DNA of 64,000 nucleotides from Candidatus Saccharimonadota bacterium (lineage in GTDB: Bacteria; Patescibacteriota; Saccharimonadia; Saccharimonadales; Saccharimonadaceae): the NCBI GenBank assembly GCA_030529385.1, contig JAUMWY010000001.1:88479-152478 (forward strand). The letters run 5' to 3'. Positions within the stretch are counted from its first letter, which is position 1; each line of letters starts with the position of its first letter. The position numbers and the translations under genes were made by a program. This document shows, piece by piece, positions 51,499-58,995 of this stretch. The notes below the pieces were generated by a model, which searched no databases, was not told where the DNA came from, and saw only the letters and a list, made by a program, of their open reading frames with translations.

Positions 51499-51514
51499 AC
51501 AAGCCGTAAAGAAA

Positions 51515-51545
51515 ACCCCGGGAGCAATCTCGGGGTCTTGTAATT
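51515..51545. terminator. Bidirectional terminator between glyA and the pilin
   Basis: ACCCCGGGA (51515-51523) and TCTCGGGGT (51528-51536) pair with one G-U. On the minus strand the stem is followed by TTTTCTTT, so it is strongest for the pilin transcript. Confidence 0.88.
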
Positions 51546-51560
51546 AATGCGTTAATGGGA

Positions 51561-52007
51561 TTAACAACCAGTACCGGTGCCGGTAGAGAGGGTATCGAGC
51601 TTGTTCCCATCCTCTTTCCAGTAAGTAACCTTTACACCTGTATTAGCTGCCGCTCCGCCGCCGCTACCTGCTGTAGTACAGAATTCATATTTGTACTTAT
51701 CGTCTTTGTTGCTTGCAGAAATGGTAAGCGACGCGCCATCATCAAGACGACTTGCAGCAGTACCAGACAACTTAACGGTATTAAACGCCTTTAGCTCAGC
51801 AACCGTTGGCCACTTGCCATTTTCTGCGTTATATGCAGCTGCAGCTGAGGTGATATTGCGAACATCTGAGATGCGCTGGTCATCACGAGACTTCTGTGTC
51901 ACACCGTTGTAAGCAACGATTGAGATCGCAGCCAAAATACCGATAACCACGATGACGATCAACAGCTCGACAAGCGTGAAACCTTTTGCTTTGTTTGAAG
52001 AAATCAT
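51561..52007 (-). CDS. Major-type type IV pilin
   Basis: 148 residues. The prepilin site KGFTLVELLIVIVVIGILAA (mature Phe after Gly9, Glu5 present) is canonical, followed by NGVTQKSRDDQRISDVRNI. The globular part is Ala/Gly-rich and ends GTGTGC with a C-terminal Cys that may pair with the Cys in EFCTTAGSG, a type IV pilin D-loop. A leader with GGGGGC before ATG 52007 and TACAAT about 55 bases upstream give it its own promoter, unlike its leaderless neighbours, consistent with a highly expressed major subunit. Confidence 0.92.
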   Translation of the reverse strand: MISSNKAKGFTLVELLIVIVVIGILAAISIVAYNGVTQKSRDDQRISDVRNITSAAAAYNAENGKWPTVAELKAFNTVKLSGTAASRLDDGASLTISASNKDDKYKYEFCTTAGSGGGAAANTGVKVTYWKEDGNKLDTLSTGTGTGC

Positions 52008-52085
52008 TTCTGATTTGCCCCCTATTTTTGATTATGTTTTATAGTAATTTGATTGTAGCAAAGCATTTTTAAAAGCACAAGCATT

Positions 52086-52739
52086 TTATGGTGTATTCAA
52101 TGATTTTACGAAGAGCCTCCCGGTAAACGAGACATCTTCGCCGGCAACTTTCTTTGTCGCGGTAAGCTCAACATCAATACCGCCACTACTGTTAGTAAAG
52201 CGCACATTTGCGGTTGTCCCGTCACCGCCAATCAGCGCCTCCTGCGTCAAAGGACGCTGAAAAATCGCATGATTGTTATTTTCACAGTGACGCATATTGG
52301 AGTGCTGTGTAGAATCGCCGGTACCATATTTCGCGTATCGCCCAAACTTGCCACTATTTACCCAATACACATTCCAGTACGTGGCCACTTCATCAATGGT
52401 GATGCGGGTATCAGCCGGCTGGCAGGTGTCTTTGCGTATCAGCTTACGCTCCGCATCAAACGGGTTGCGGTCAGTTGCGAAAGTAGCCAGGTGTAGGCCG
52501 CCATTATGTATCGTAAGGCTTTTGCTCAGCTTTACATCCGCCTCAATCCGATCAAGCGCCGCCAACACCTCATACTGCAGCTGCGAACGAGCGCTTGAGC
52601 GCATGGCTGATCCGGTGGAGAATACGATAGTCGCTACTAACCCCGCCAGTACTAAAATCACCACCGGCGCGATGACGAGTATTTCTACCAACGTAAAGCC
52701 TGTCTGCGACGTTTTATTTGCGCGGAATATAGGTAGCAT
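52086..52739 (-). CDS. Minor pilin/pseudopilin (PilW/GspJ-like)
   Basis: 217 residues. Prepilin site TGFTLVEILVIAPVVILVLAG after a 14-residue leader (Pro in the helix), then a beta-rich domain with ALDRIEADVKLSKSL, as in GspJ/PilW minor pilins. Three Cys. It overlaps the preceding pseudopilin gene by 26 bases and lies 78 nt upstream of the major pilin. Confidence 0.85.
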   Translation of the reverse strand: MLPIFRANKTSQTGFTLVEILVIAPVVILVLAGLVATIVFSTGSAMRSSARSQLQYEVLAALDRIEADVKLSKSLTIHNGGLHLATFATDRNPFDAERKLIRKDTCQPADTRITIDEVATYWNVYWVNSGKFGRYAKYGTGDSTQHSNMRHCENNNHAIFQRPLTQEALIGGDGTTANVRFTNSSGGIDVELTATKKVAGEDVSFTGRLFVKSLNTP

Positions 52740-53094
52740 GGACGACTGAGTCTCCTTTCTGGCCGTATTTCACTGTGACAGTTGCCTTCACCACTTTAGC
52801 GTCAGTAAACGGCAAACAGTGCCGCACCTCTATTCGCACCGGCTTTGGCAAGGTTGTCGTACGCGACACAATTGATGGATATGGATCACTGCTACTGCAC
52901 ACGGGAAGATACGCTGTATGATTTTGCGCCTCTTTACGCAGCACACCATATCCGACATTGCCCGCCTCTGACATTTCCCGCGCCTCTGTATTGCGCAGCT
53001 GTACTACTTGATATAACTGAAAGCCGCTCAGTAAAAATATCCCAGCAATACCCAGCGTTATCATTAGCTCAACGATTGTAAAGCCTTTGGTCAT
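52714..53094 (-). CDS. Minor pilin/pseudopilin
   Basis: 126 residues. Prepilin site MTKGFTIVELMITLGIAGIF with cleavage after Gly4, then SGFQLYQVVQL and a short beta domain with two Cys. It overlaps the gene before it (53091) by 4 bases and the one after by 26, so the three minor pilins form one coupled unit. Confidence 0.87.
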   Translation of the reverse strand: MTKGFTIVELMITLGIAGIFLLSGFQLYQVVQLRNTEAREMSEAGNVGYGVLRKEAQNHTAYLPVCSSSDPYPSIVSRTTTLPKPVRIEVRHCLPFTDAKVVKATVTVKYGQKGDSVVHATYIPRK

Positions 53095-53672
53095 TTATGC
53101 TTACCTTCCACTACCTTCCAGACATTCGGCTCAGTTTCTAGGTGATATAGCAACAAATATTCACGACACCCCTCAAGCGCTTTGCACGCCACGCCGTTAT
53201 TATGCGCGAAATACACATACGCGCCGTTAGGCCGGCCGGTAATTTTACTGTTATTGTAATTAGCAATGATCGCATCTATGTCGTTTTTTCCATAAATCCT
53301 GCGCCATCCTCCAAACGTAATGCCCTGATGTGGCGAAATAAGCTCCTCATCCTGCTGCGGACCTTTTTTGGCCGATGCCGCGACATCCTTAAATAGTTCG
53401 TTAAAATATGCTTGCGTCACCGGTGATGGAGAAGTGCCAAAATATCCCGGGTAGGTACCTGCCGATTTAAGAATAGTGCCGTTACTGTGGCGAATTTCTC
53501 GCGGATAGATACTTTCTAGATAGTTTTGGATTGCGGCAATATCCGCCTCGCGCTCTTTATCACGCGCATGCGCCATATAGCTGCGGAAACCGAGCGTTCC
53601 GAGGGTGAGCAAAATTGCCATAATTGCCATGACAATTGCCAATTCAATAATCGTAAACCCCCGCTGTCGCAT
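53091..53672 (-). CDS. Minor pilin/pseudopilin (GspG-like)
   Basis: 193 residues. Prepilin site RQRGFTIIELAIVMAIMAIL with cleavage after Gly5, then SYMAHARDKEREADIAAIQNYLE, the GspG-type stalk. TATCAT ends 6 nt before ATG 53672, so the pilin cluster probably begins with a leaderless message here. Confidence 0.88.
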   Translation of the reverse strand: MRQRGFTIIELAIVMAIMAILLTLGTLGFRSYMAHARDKEREADIAAIQNYLESIYPREIRHSNGTILKSAGTYPGYFGTSPSPVTQAYFNELFKDVAASAKKGPQQDEELISPHQGITFGGWRRIYGKNDIDAIIANYNNSKITGRPNGAYVYFAHNNGVACKALEGCREYLLLYHLETEPNVWKVVEGKHK

Positions 53673-53712
53673 AATCTTATGATACCGAGGCGGGCAAAAA
53701 AGCGCAAGCGGT

Positions 53713-54741
53713 TTAGATTCGGGTCATTTCCAGCGGTTCTTGCTCAATTTGGATGTGGAACATATCATAGACGGCCTGAATGATTTCTTGGCGCGCCGCC
53801 GCTAAATTAGCATAGCTTTCGGCAGCCTCATTAATGAGCACGAGAGCGTTTTTATCATGCACCCGCATACCGTACAGTAGCTGCCCTTTCATGCCGGCCT
53901 GTTCAATCAGCCAGCCTGTTGGCACTTTGACGCGATCATTTGGCATATCGTAGTGCGGCATCGCCGGATACTTTTGCAACAATTCCTCCGCCTGCCAACG
54001 GTCAATAATGGCGTTTTTAAAGAAGGAGCCGGCATTTGGTTTTATGGCGGGATCAGGCAGTTTATCAGCCCGGATTGCCATGACGGCGTCACGAACCACT
54101 TGCGGCGTAAACTGCGTGATGTGGCGCTCCTCAAAATAGCGCTCCAGTGCAGAGTAAAATGGCGGCTTCGGCAGCGCCCGATACAGCTCAAGCGTAATCG
54201 CCGTAATGCAGTAGCGACCAGCTTGCTCGCCGCGGAAAATGCTATGACGATAAGCGAATTGACATGCCTCATTCTCTAGCGTCACAAATTGATCAGTCAG
54301 GCTATCGTAGGCCTCAACACTCACCAGCGTATCGGCCACCTCTTGTCCATATGCGCCAATATTCTGCACCGGCGCCGCACCAGCAGTGCCAGGAATCGCC
54401 GACAGCGCCTCAATACCGCTCAGTCCCATCGCCACCGTTCGCGCCACTACTTCATCCCACACCTCACCGGCCGCAATACGAATCGTCGTTGTCGCCTCGG
54501 TCTGGCCGACCACTTCAAATCCCTGCAAGCGATTCAACAGCACAATACCATCAAACCCCTCATCACGCACCAGCACATTACTGCCGCCACCTAGCACAAA
54601 CACTGGCAGATGTTGCTGCTCGGCCGTAGCGTATAGTGACCGCACCTCTTCCGGCGTCGTCGCCACCGCCATAAAACGAGCATCGCCACCCAGCTGCATT
54701 GTTGTATAAGGTTTCAGATTAATTGCCGTGCGTACATCCAT
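53713..54741 (-). CDS. murB: UDP-N-acetylenolpyruvoylglucosamine reductase
   Basis: 342 residues, FAD enzyme reducing the MurA product to UDP-MurNAc. TTMQLGGDAR, the FAD loop LGGGSNVLV, LSAIPGTAGAAPVQNIGAYGQE, the proton-donor Ser in KPNAGSFFKN and WLIEQAGMKG are present. A long frame from 55113 is antisense of the Cys-repeat gene and is rejected. ATG 54741 lies exactly 6 nt after TATAAT, starting 17 nt downstream of the upstream gene. Confidence 0.96.
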   Translation of the reverse strand: MDVRTAINLKPYTTMQLGGDARFMAVATTPEEVRSLYATAEQQHLPVFVLGGGSNVLVRDEGFDGIVLLNRLQGFEVVGQTEATTTIRIAAGEVWDEVVARTVAMGLSGIEALSAIPGTAGAAPVQNIGAYGQEVADTLVSVEAYDSLTDQFVTLENEACQFAYRHSIFRGEQAGRYCITAITLELYRALPKPPFYSALERYFEERHITQFTPQVVRDAVMAIRADKLPDPAIKPNAGSFFKNAIIDRWQAEELLQKYPAMPHYDMPNDRVKVPTGWLIEQAGMKGQLLYGMRVHDKNALVLINEAAESYANLAAARQEIIQAVYDMFHIQIEQEPLEMTRI

Positions 54742-54757
54742 ATACTTATTATACCAG

Positions 54758-56524
54758 CTATACCGACCGTCGTAGCCAGCGCCACAATTCCCAGCGCCAT
54801 TCCCACGCCGCATAGCCGAGCGCCAGCAGCCCAACCCCGCCAGCCACCCACCAACCCCACACTGCGCCGGCGACTTGCTGGACTGGTTCGGGCTGAAAAT
54901 CAGCCTTTGGTGGCGTAGTGGCTTTGATTTTACGACAGCGATTAGTTTCAGGATTACGTTCAAAGCCTTCCGGGCACTGTTTCGTGATATCGCTCGCAGC
55001 GGCAATCTTTTTACAGCGGCCGGTCGCTGGGTTGCGGAATTCACCATCAGGGCATGGCTTGAGAGTTTTGGCGGCAGCCGAAGCGATTGACCGACAGCGA
55101 CCGGTCGCCTCACTGCGATAATAGCCTTCTTTACACGGTGCTACTGCTTTCGCCGCAGCCACCTTGCGACAACGGCCAGTCTCGGGATTGCGCACCTGAC
55201 CTGCCGGACATGCTGCAACTTCCTTCTCTGCTGTTATCTTACGGCAGCGGCCAGTTTCAGCACTCCTTTCCTGGCCCGGTGGACACATTGCCGGAGGCTT
55301 CACCTCAGAAAGCTTGCGGCAGCGTTTTGTTTCCGGCGAACGATACCATCCATTAGGACACGGCATCAGCTCTTCATCCGGCCTCAGCGGCACAGCTTTC
55401 CGGCACCCATCCGCCGTCATTTCATAACCATCTTGGCACGCTTGATAGATATTTTCCCTCTCTGGTGTTAGCGCAAAACTCCACCGCCACCCATCATCAT
55501 ACTGCCCCCATGACGCACCGCTCAGCGCCTCTTTATACGTAACCTCCTGTACCTCATTCCCCGCACCATTCACTATATAGAGAGTATCGCCAGCGGGATT
55601 TAGCTTGAGCTTCGCTTTCGCTAAGTCAATCAGCAAAAATTCGCCAGCCGGCAATTCAACATCCGGCAGCGCGTAATGAGTCTTGGCCTGCTTTGTCGCA
55701 ACATTACAACCGCCCGTCATGATTGGCGCAGCGCCGACATTCTTCAGCTCAATAAACCGCCGCTCGCCTCGGGCCGCCTTCATGGCAATTTCATAAATCC
55801 GAAGATGCTCACAGGTGTTTAGCGGCGGCACGGGTGTTGGTGGATTGTCGCCCGGCAGGGCTGACTGACCATTGTTTGGCGTGTCTTGCGGCGGCGACGG
55901 ATCTGAGCCAGGTGTTGGATTGGACGGTTCAGGCGGAGGTGCGACCGGCGCAGCACCGGCACACCAAGGCTGCGCCAATGGCGCGCTGCCCTCATACTTC
56001 GTTACCAGAAAGTCGGCCACAGTGCCAGTCATCGACAGCATCTCATTGGCCGCCACACAACGCTGCAACAGCCGCTTCGCTCTGGTTATTTTCAACAGCG
56101 CCTCGCTCTTTTCACCAAAAGACACCACTTCATGACGCTGGCCATCGCGCAGCTCAATCCGTCCGCTCAGCTGCAACAGATTATCTTTCTGCTCTGCAAA
56201 CGCCACCGCCGCATCAGGATGCTCGCCAATCGTCAATGTCTTTGCCGGCGCAATCCGCTGCCCGTCCAGCCGTACAAGCACCACCTCCTTACCTTTCGCT
56301 GGCACAAACACCAGAGACGCATCATCCAGCAGCACCGGCTCATTGCCTGGATTATACAACTGAATAAACTCTGGCACGTCAAGATGAACATTCAGCACCA
56401 CGACCCGCGGCAGCTCCGTAGTATTGGCAGCAGCATCTCCGGCTGCCCGCACACTGGCACTCATCAAAGTCGCCACCATCATGGCCAAGAAAGACATAAG
56501 AAGTGTTCGCCGTATATACTTCAT
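54758..56524 (-). CDS. Surface protein with lamin-tail-like domains and seven Cys repeats
   Basis: 588 residues. Signal peptide (about 1-27, ending SVRAAG). Two LTD-like beta domains: about 38-120 (VVVLNVHLDVPEFIQLYNPG) and about 235-345 (LRIYEIAMKAARGERRFIELKN), with a Pro-rich linker of about 50 residues between. From about 360 to 535 come seven units of the pattern C-x2-G-x2-R-x2-(E/A)T-x-RC(R/K). A C-terminal helix (about 553-573) with a basic tail anchors it. Probably a wall-exposed rod on the cell surface; the repeats may be disulfide or binding modules. ATG 56524 has no strong Shine-Dalgarno. Confidence 0.85.
   Translation of the reverse strand: MKYIRRTLLMSFLAMMVATLMSASVRAAGDAAANTTELPRVVVLNVHLDVPEFIQLYNPGNEPVLLDDASLVFVPAKGKEVVLVRLDGQRIAPAKTLTIGEHPDAAVAFAEQKDNLLQLSGRIELRDGQRHEVVSFGEKSEALLKITRAKRLLQRCVAANEMLSMTGTVADFLVTKYEGSAPLAQPWCAGAAPVAPPPEPSNPTPGSDPSPPQDTPNNGQSALPGDNPPTPVPPLNTCEHLRIYEIAMKAARGERRFIELKNVGAAPIMTGGCNVATKQAKTHYALPDVELPAGEFLLIDLAKAKLKLNPAGDTLYIVNGAGNEVQEVTYKEALSGASWGQYDDGWRWSFALTPERENIYQACQDGYEMTADGCRKAVPLRPDEELMPCPNGWYRSPETKRCRKLSEVKPPAMCPPGQERSAETGRCRKITAEKEVAACPAGQVRNPETGRCRKVAAAKAVAPCKEGYYRSEATGRCRSIASAAAKTLKPCPDGEFRNPATGRCKKIAAASDITKQCPEGFERNPETNRCRKIKATTPPKADFQPEPVQQVAGAVWGWWVAGGVGLLALGYAAWEWRWELWRWLRRSV
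54920..55441 (-). repeat. Tandem coding repeats of a two-Cys motif (seven copies)
   Basis: Consecutive units of about 25-29 codons inside the gene at 54758, each like CPAGQVRNPETGRCRKV. The first unit (CQDGYEMTADGCRKA) is the most diverged. Copies differ at many synonymous sites, so this is an old expansion. Confidence 0.85.
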
Positions 56525-56566
56525 GCGCCATCTCGCTTATGTTTGTACTCTTAGTGTATCACAAAG

Positions 56567-56590
56567 AATCGCCCTCCGAAAAGAGCGATT
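56567..56590 (-). terminator. Probable terminator of yebC
   Basis: On the minus strand AATCGCTC pairs imperfectly with GAGGGCGATT across TTTTCG, followed by CTTTG. The T-run is weak. Confidence 0.5.
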
Positions 56591-56609
56591 ATATTGTTAA
56601 TTAAAAATC

Positions 56610-57329
56610 CTACACTTCCACTGTAATATCGGCGTTAGTGTGGACATTCACCACATCATCCAGGTCGTCCAGCGCGTCCATGACTTTCAGAAGTTTCTGC
56701 GCCGTTTCAGCATCCGCCACTTCAACCGGCGTATTGGCTACATATTGCAATTCAGCGTCTTTAATGGTCAGCCCCTGCTCGGCCAGCGCGCTGCGTACCG
56801 CCGCCAAATCTTTCTGGTCGGTGTAGACAATCATCTCGCCATCTTCTTCTACTGCGTCCTCGGCACCGGCGTCCAAGATCTGCAACAATAACTCTTCACC
56901 CGTGCCCTCCACCGTGATCACGCCCTTGCGGGTAAACTGAAAGGCCACACTACCAGCATCAGCAATCCGTCCGCCGTTTTTGACCAGCGCCGTTTTCACC
57001 TCCGGGAAAGTGCGGTTGCGGTTATCGGTCGCCGTCTCAATAATCAACCCCACGCCGCCCGGACCATAGCCTTCATAAGTAATTTCTTCCAGCGCCGCTG
57101 CGTTTTTATCGGCCACGCGATCGATGGCGCGCTGAATATTAGCGCCCGGCATATTAGCCGCCTTGGCTTTTTCAATCGCCAGCGCCAGCGCCGAGTTCAT
57201 ACTCGGATCAGTGCCGCCGCGCGCCGCAATGGCAATTTGATTGCCCAGTTTAGTAAAAATCGCCCCACGCTTGGCGTCGTTCGCACCCTTATCGCGCTTA
57301 ATTTTCGCCCATTTACTATGTCCAGCCAT
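56610..57329 (-). CDS. yebC: YebC/PmpR family protein
   Basis: 239 residues. Begins MAGHSKWAKIKRDKGANDAKRG, the hallmark of the family, with FTKLGNQIAIAARGG, the middle-domain GYGPGGVGLIIE and TDNRNRT. Members act as transcriptional regulators and, in recent work on the family, as ribosome factors relieving proline stalls; the second would suit a proteome with very Pro-rich surface proteins (inference). Shine-Dalgarno AAGGAG precedes ATG 57329. The gap to comEC is 48 nt. Confidence 0.96.
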   Translation of the reverse strand: MAGHSKWAKIKRDKGANDAKRGAIFTKLGNQIAIAARGGTDPSMNSALALAIEKAKAANMPGANIQRAIDRVADKNAAALEEITYEGYGPGGVGLIIETATDNRNRTFPEVKTALVKNGGRIADAGSVAFQFTRKGVITVEGTGEELLLQILDAGAEDAVEEDGEMIVYTDQKDLAAVRSALAEQGLTIKDAELQYVANTPVEVADAETAQKLLKVMDALDDLDDVVNVHTNADITVEV

Positions 57330-57377
57330 GTTCGCTCCTTCGTTTTCACTACTATCTCAATCTGTCCTTATTATACA

Positions 57378-58829
57378 CTACTCCACAATATTGCTCTTTC
57401 GTACATCCACTCGCGTCTGCCGCTGCATCCACCACATGGCCGCCGCAATCACTGCATACGCCACCACCGCCTGCCACCACACAATTTTTATCTCCATCTG
57501 CGCCCATTCCTGCCCCGCCAGCCACTGCGCCACATGAATCATGTACTGCAGTAACCACTCTGTCGGCGCTGCCAGCAGATCCGCCACCACCGGCACATCA
57601 CTCACCACACCAACCAGAAATGTCAACAGCATCGCCAGCGGAATAAACGGCAAAATCAGCATATTAGCAATGAGCGCCACATTACTCACCGTGCCGAATG
57701 CCAGCACCAGCAGCGGCAGCGTCATAATCTGCGCCGACAGGGTTTCGCCAAAAATTTGCCGCACCGTGCCCGGTGGCTTTTTGCCAAAGAAATAGGCGTG
57801 CAGTAATGGCGCCAGCAGCATCACCCCGGCAAAGGCCGCAAAACTGAGTTGCCAGCCCAAATCGCCCCACGCATATGACGGATTGATCAGTAGCGTCACG
57901 GCGGCAGCAAACGGCAGTAGCACTAGCGGATGTGTCTGCCGGCCATAATACCACACCGCCAAACTCAGCCCCGCCACCAACCCGGCGCGCGACATACTCG
58001 GACTCATGCCAGTCAGCGCCATAAAACTCAGCACCATCAGCCCTGCACTCAGCGTCGCCAGATATTTTGACAGCTTCACAAACAAACGCCGACTCAGCCG
58101 CACCAAAATCGTCAGATTATAGCCACTAGCTACGATGACATGCGTCAACCCAGCGATTTGCAAGGCCTCATTCAGGTCAGTCGGCAGCGCGCGTCGCAGG
58201 CCCGTCAAAAATCCCATCCCCAGCGCCGCCGCTGGCTCGGACAAATGTCGCCGCACCCGCTCAGAAAACCAATCCCGCACACCAACCGCCACATCACCCG
58301 GGGTTGGCCGCTCTACCTTGACCACTTTCGCCCGACTTATTCGTCCAGCAAAGGCCGCAAAACCCTCGCTCATTTTGCCCTCAATCGTTACGATGTCGCT
58401 ACGCTTGATGGTCTGATTTTTGGCTGTCACTACCCAAACTTTTCCTGGCAAATTGCGGCCCTGCACTTGAATGTCGCCGAGTCGCAGCAAAGTCTGACCC
58501 CGCTTATCAACATCTGGATCCTCCAGCACCCGACCCGACAACTGCACCGTCTGACCAATCAATCGCTCATACTGCTCCAGCCCCACTTGCCCAACACTAC
58601 CACGCCATAACCCAAGCAGCAGGCCAGCGATCAACGCCGGCATAAGCACCCAGCGCTGCTGTTTTACAAATAGCGGCAATAGCGTCAATCCCGCCACCAA
58701 CCACGACCAGTGCGCAAAGTAACCATACGGCGCGGCCACCACCGCCATCACACCAGCCACCAGCCCCACACCTGCCGTCGCGATCAACCACGACACGTGC
58801 AAGCGCTTAGTGAGAAGCTGGCGCATCAT
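57378..58829 (-). CDS. comEC: ComEC/Rec2 DNA-uptake channel (without nuclease-like domain)
   Basis: 483 residues. N-terminal helices, an OB-type DUF4131 region (about 60-150: TVQLSGRVLEDPDVDKRGQ) and the Competence domain with about eight helices (GLRRALPTDLNEALQIAGLTHVIVASGYN with the typical LxHIxAxSGxN signature). The C-terminal metallo-beta-lactamase domain found in Bacillus ComEC is absent; the protein ends soon after the last helix. It imports single-stranded DNA across the membrane. TACAAT ends 6 nt before ATG 58829, and the CIRCE element lies right behind it in the divergent promoter with clpB. Confidence 0.93.
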   Translation of the reverse strand: MMRQLLTKRLHVSWLIATAGVGLVAGVMAVVAAPYGYFAHWSWLVAGLTLLPLFVKQQRWVLMPALIAGLLLGLWRGSVGQVGLEQYERLIGQTVQLSGRVLEDPDVDKRGQTLLRLGDIQVQGRNLPGKVWVVTAKNQTIKRSDIVTIEGKMSEGFAAFAGRISRAKVVKVERPTPGDVAVGVRDWFSERVRRHLSEPAAALGMGFLTGLRRALPTDLNEALQIAGLTHVIVASGYNLTILVRLSRRLFVKLSKYLATLSAGLMVLSFMALTGMSPSMSRAGLVAGLSLAVWYYGRQTHPLVLLPFAAAVTLLINPSYAWGDLGWQLSFAAFAGVMLLAPLLHAYFFGKKPPGTVRQIFGETLSAQIMTLPLLVLAFGTVSNVALIANMLILPFIPLAMLLTFLVGVVSDVPVVADLLAAPTEWLLQYMIHVAQWLAGQEWAQMEIKIVWWQAVVAYAVIAAAMWWMQRQTRVDVRKSNIVE

Positions 58830-58846
58830 ACCCTCATTGTAGCAAA

Positions 58847-58873
58847 CTAGCACTCTTGACCCGCGAGTGCTAA
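58847..58873. promoter_or_regulatory. CIRCE element (HrcA operator) within the clpB promoter
   Basis: CTAGCACTC, a 9-base spacer (58856-58864), then GAGTGCTAA. This matches the CIRCE consensus (TTAGCACTC-N9-GAGTGCTAA) at 17 of 18 arm positions. The spacer begins with the clpB -35 (TTGACC), so HrcA binding would block the promoter. It also lies just behind the comEC -10 on the other strand. Confidence 0.9.
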
Positions 58874-58884
58874 TTTGCTACAAT
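58856..58884 (+). promoter_or_regulatory. clpB promoter (TTGACC-17-TACAAT)
   Basis: -35 TTGACC 58856-58861, 17-bp spacer, -10 TACAAT 58879-58884. The leader to the ATG is about 105 nt and holds a perfect 7-bp hairpin (GGGCGCA 58952-58958 with TGCGCCC 58968-58974) shortly before the AAAGGAGG Shine-Dalgarno. Confidence 0.8.
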
Positions 58885-58995
58885 CAAAGCTATCAATATC
58901 CCCTTTCGGTCGGCGGCGCGGGGCGATAAAAACTTTAACCACCGTACGCTCGGGCGCACCTACCTGCTGCGCCCACCTAACGCAAAGGAGGACAT

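Noticed and set aside
53713-55113. Long N-terminal extension of MurB (466 residues)
   Set aside because: The extra 124 residues are antisense or out-of-frame to the Cys-repeat gene, and a -10 box sits 6 nt before the normal MurB start at 54741.
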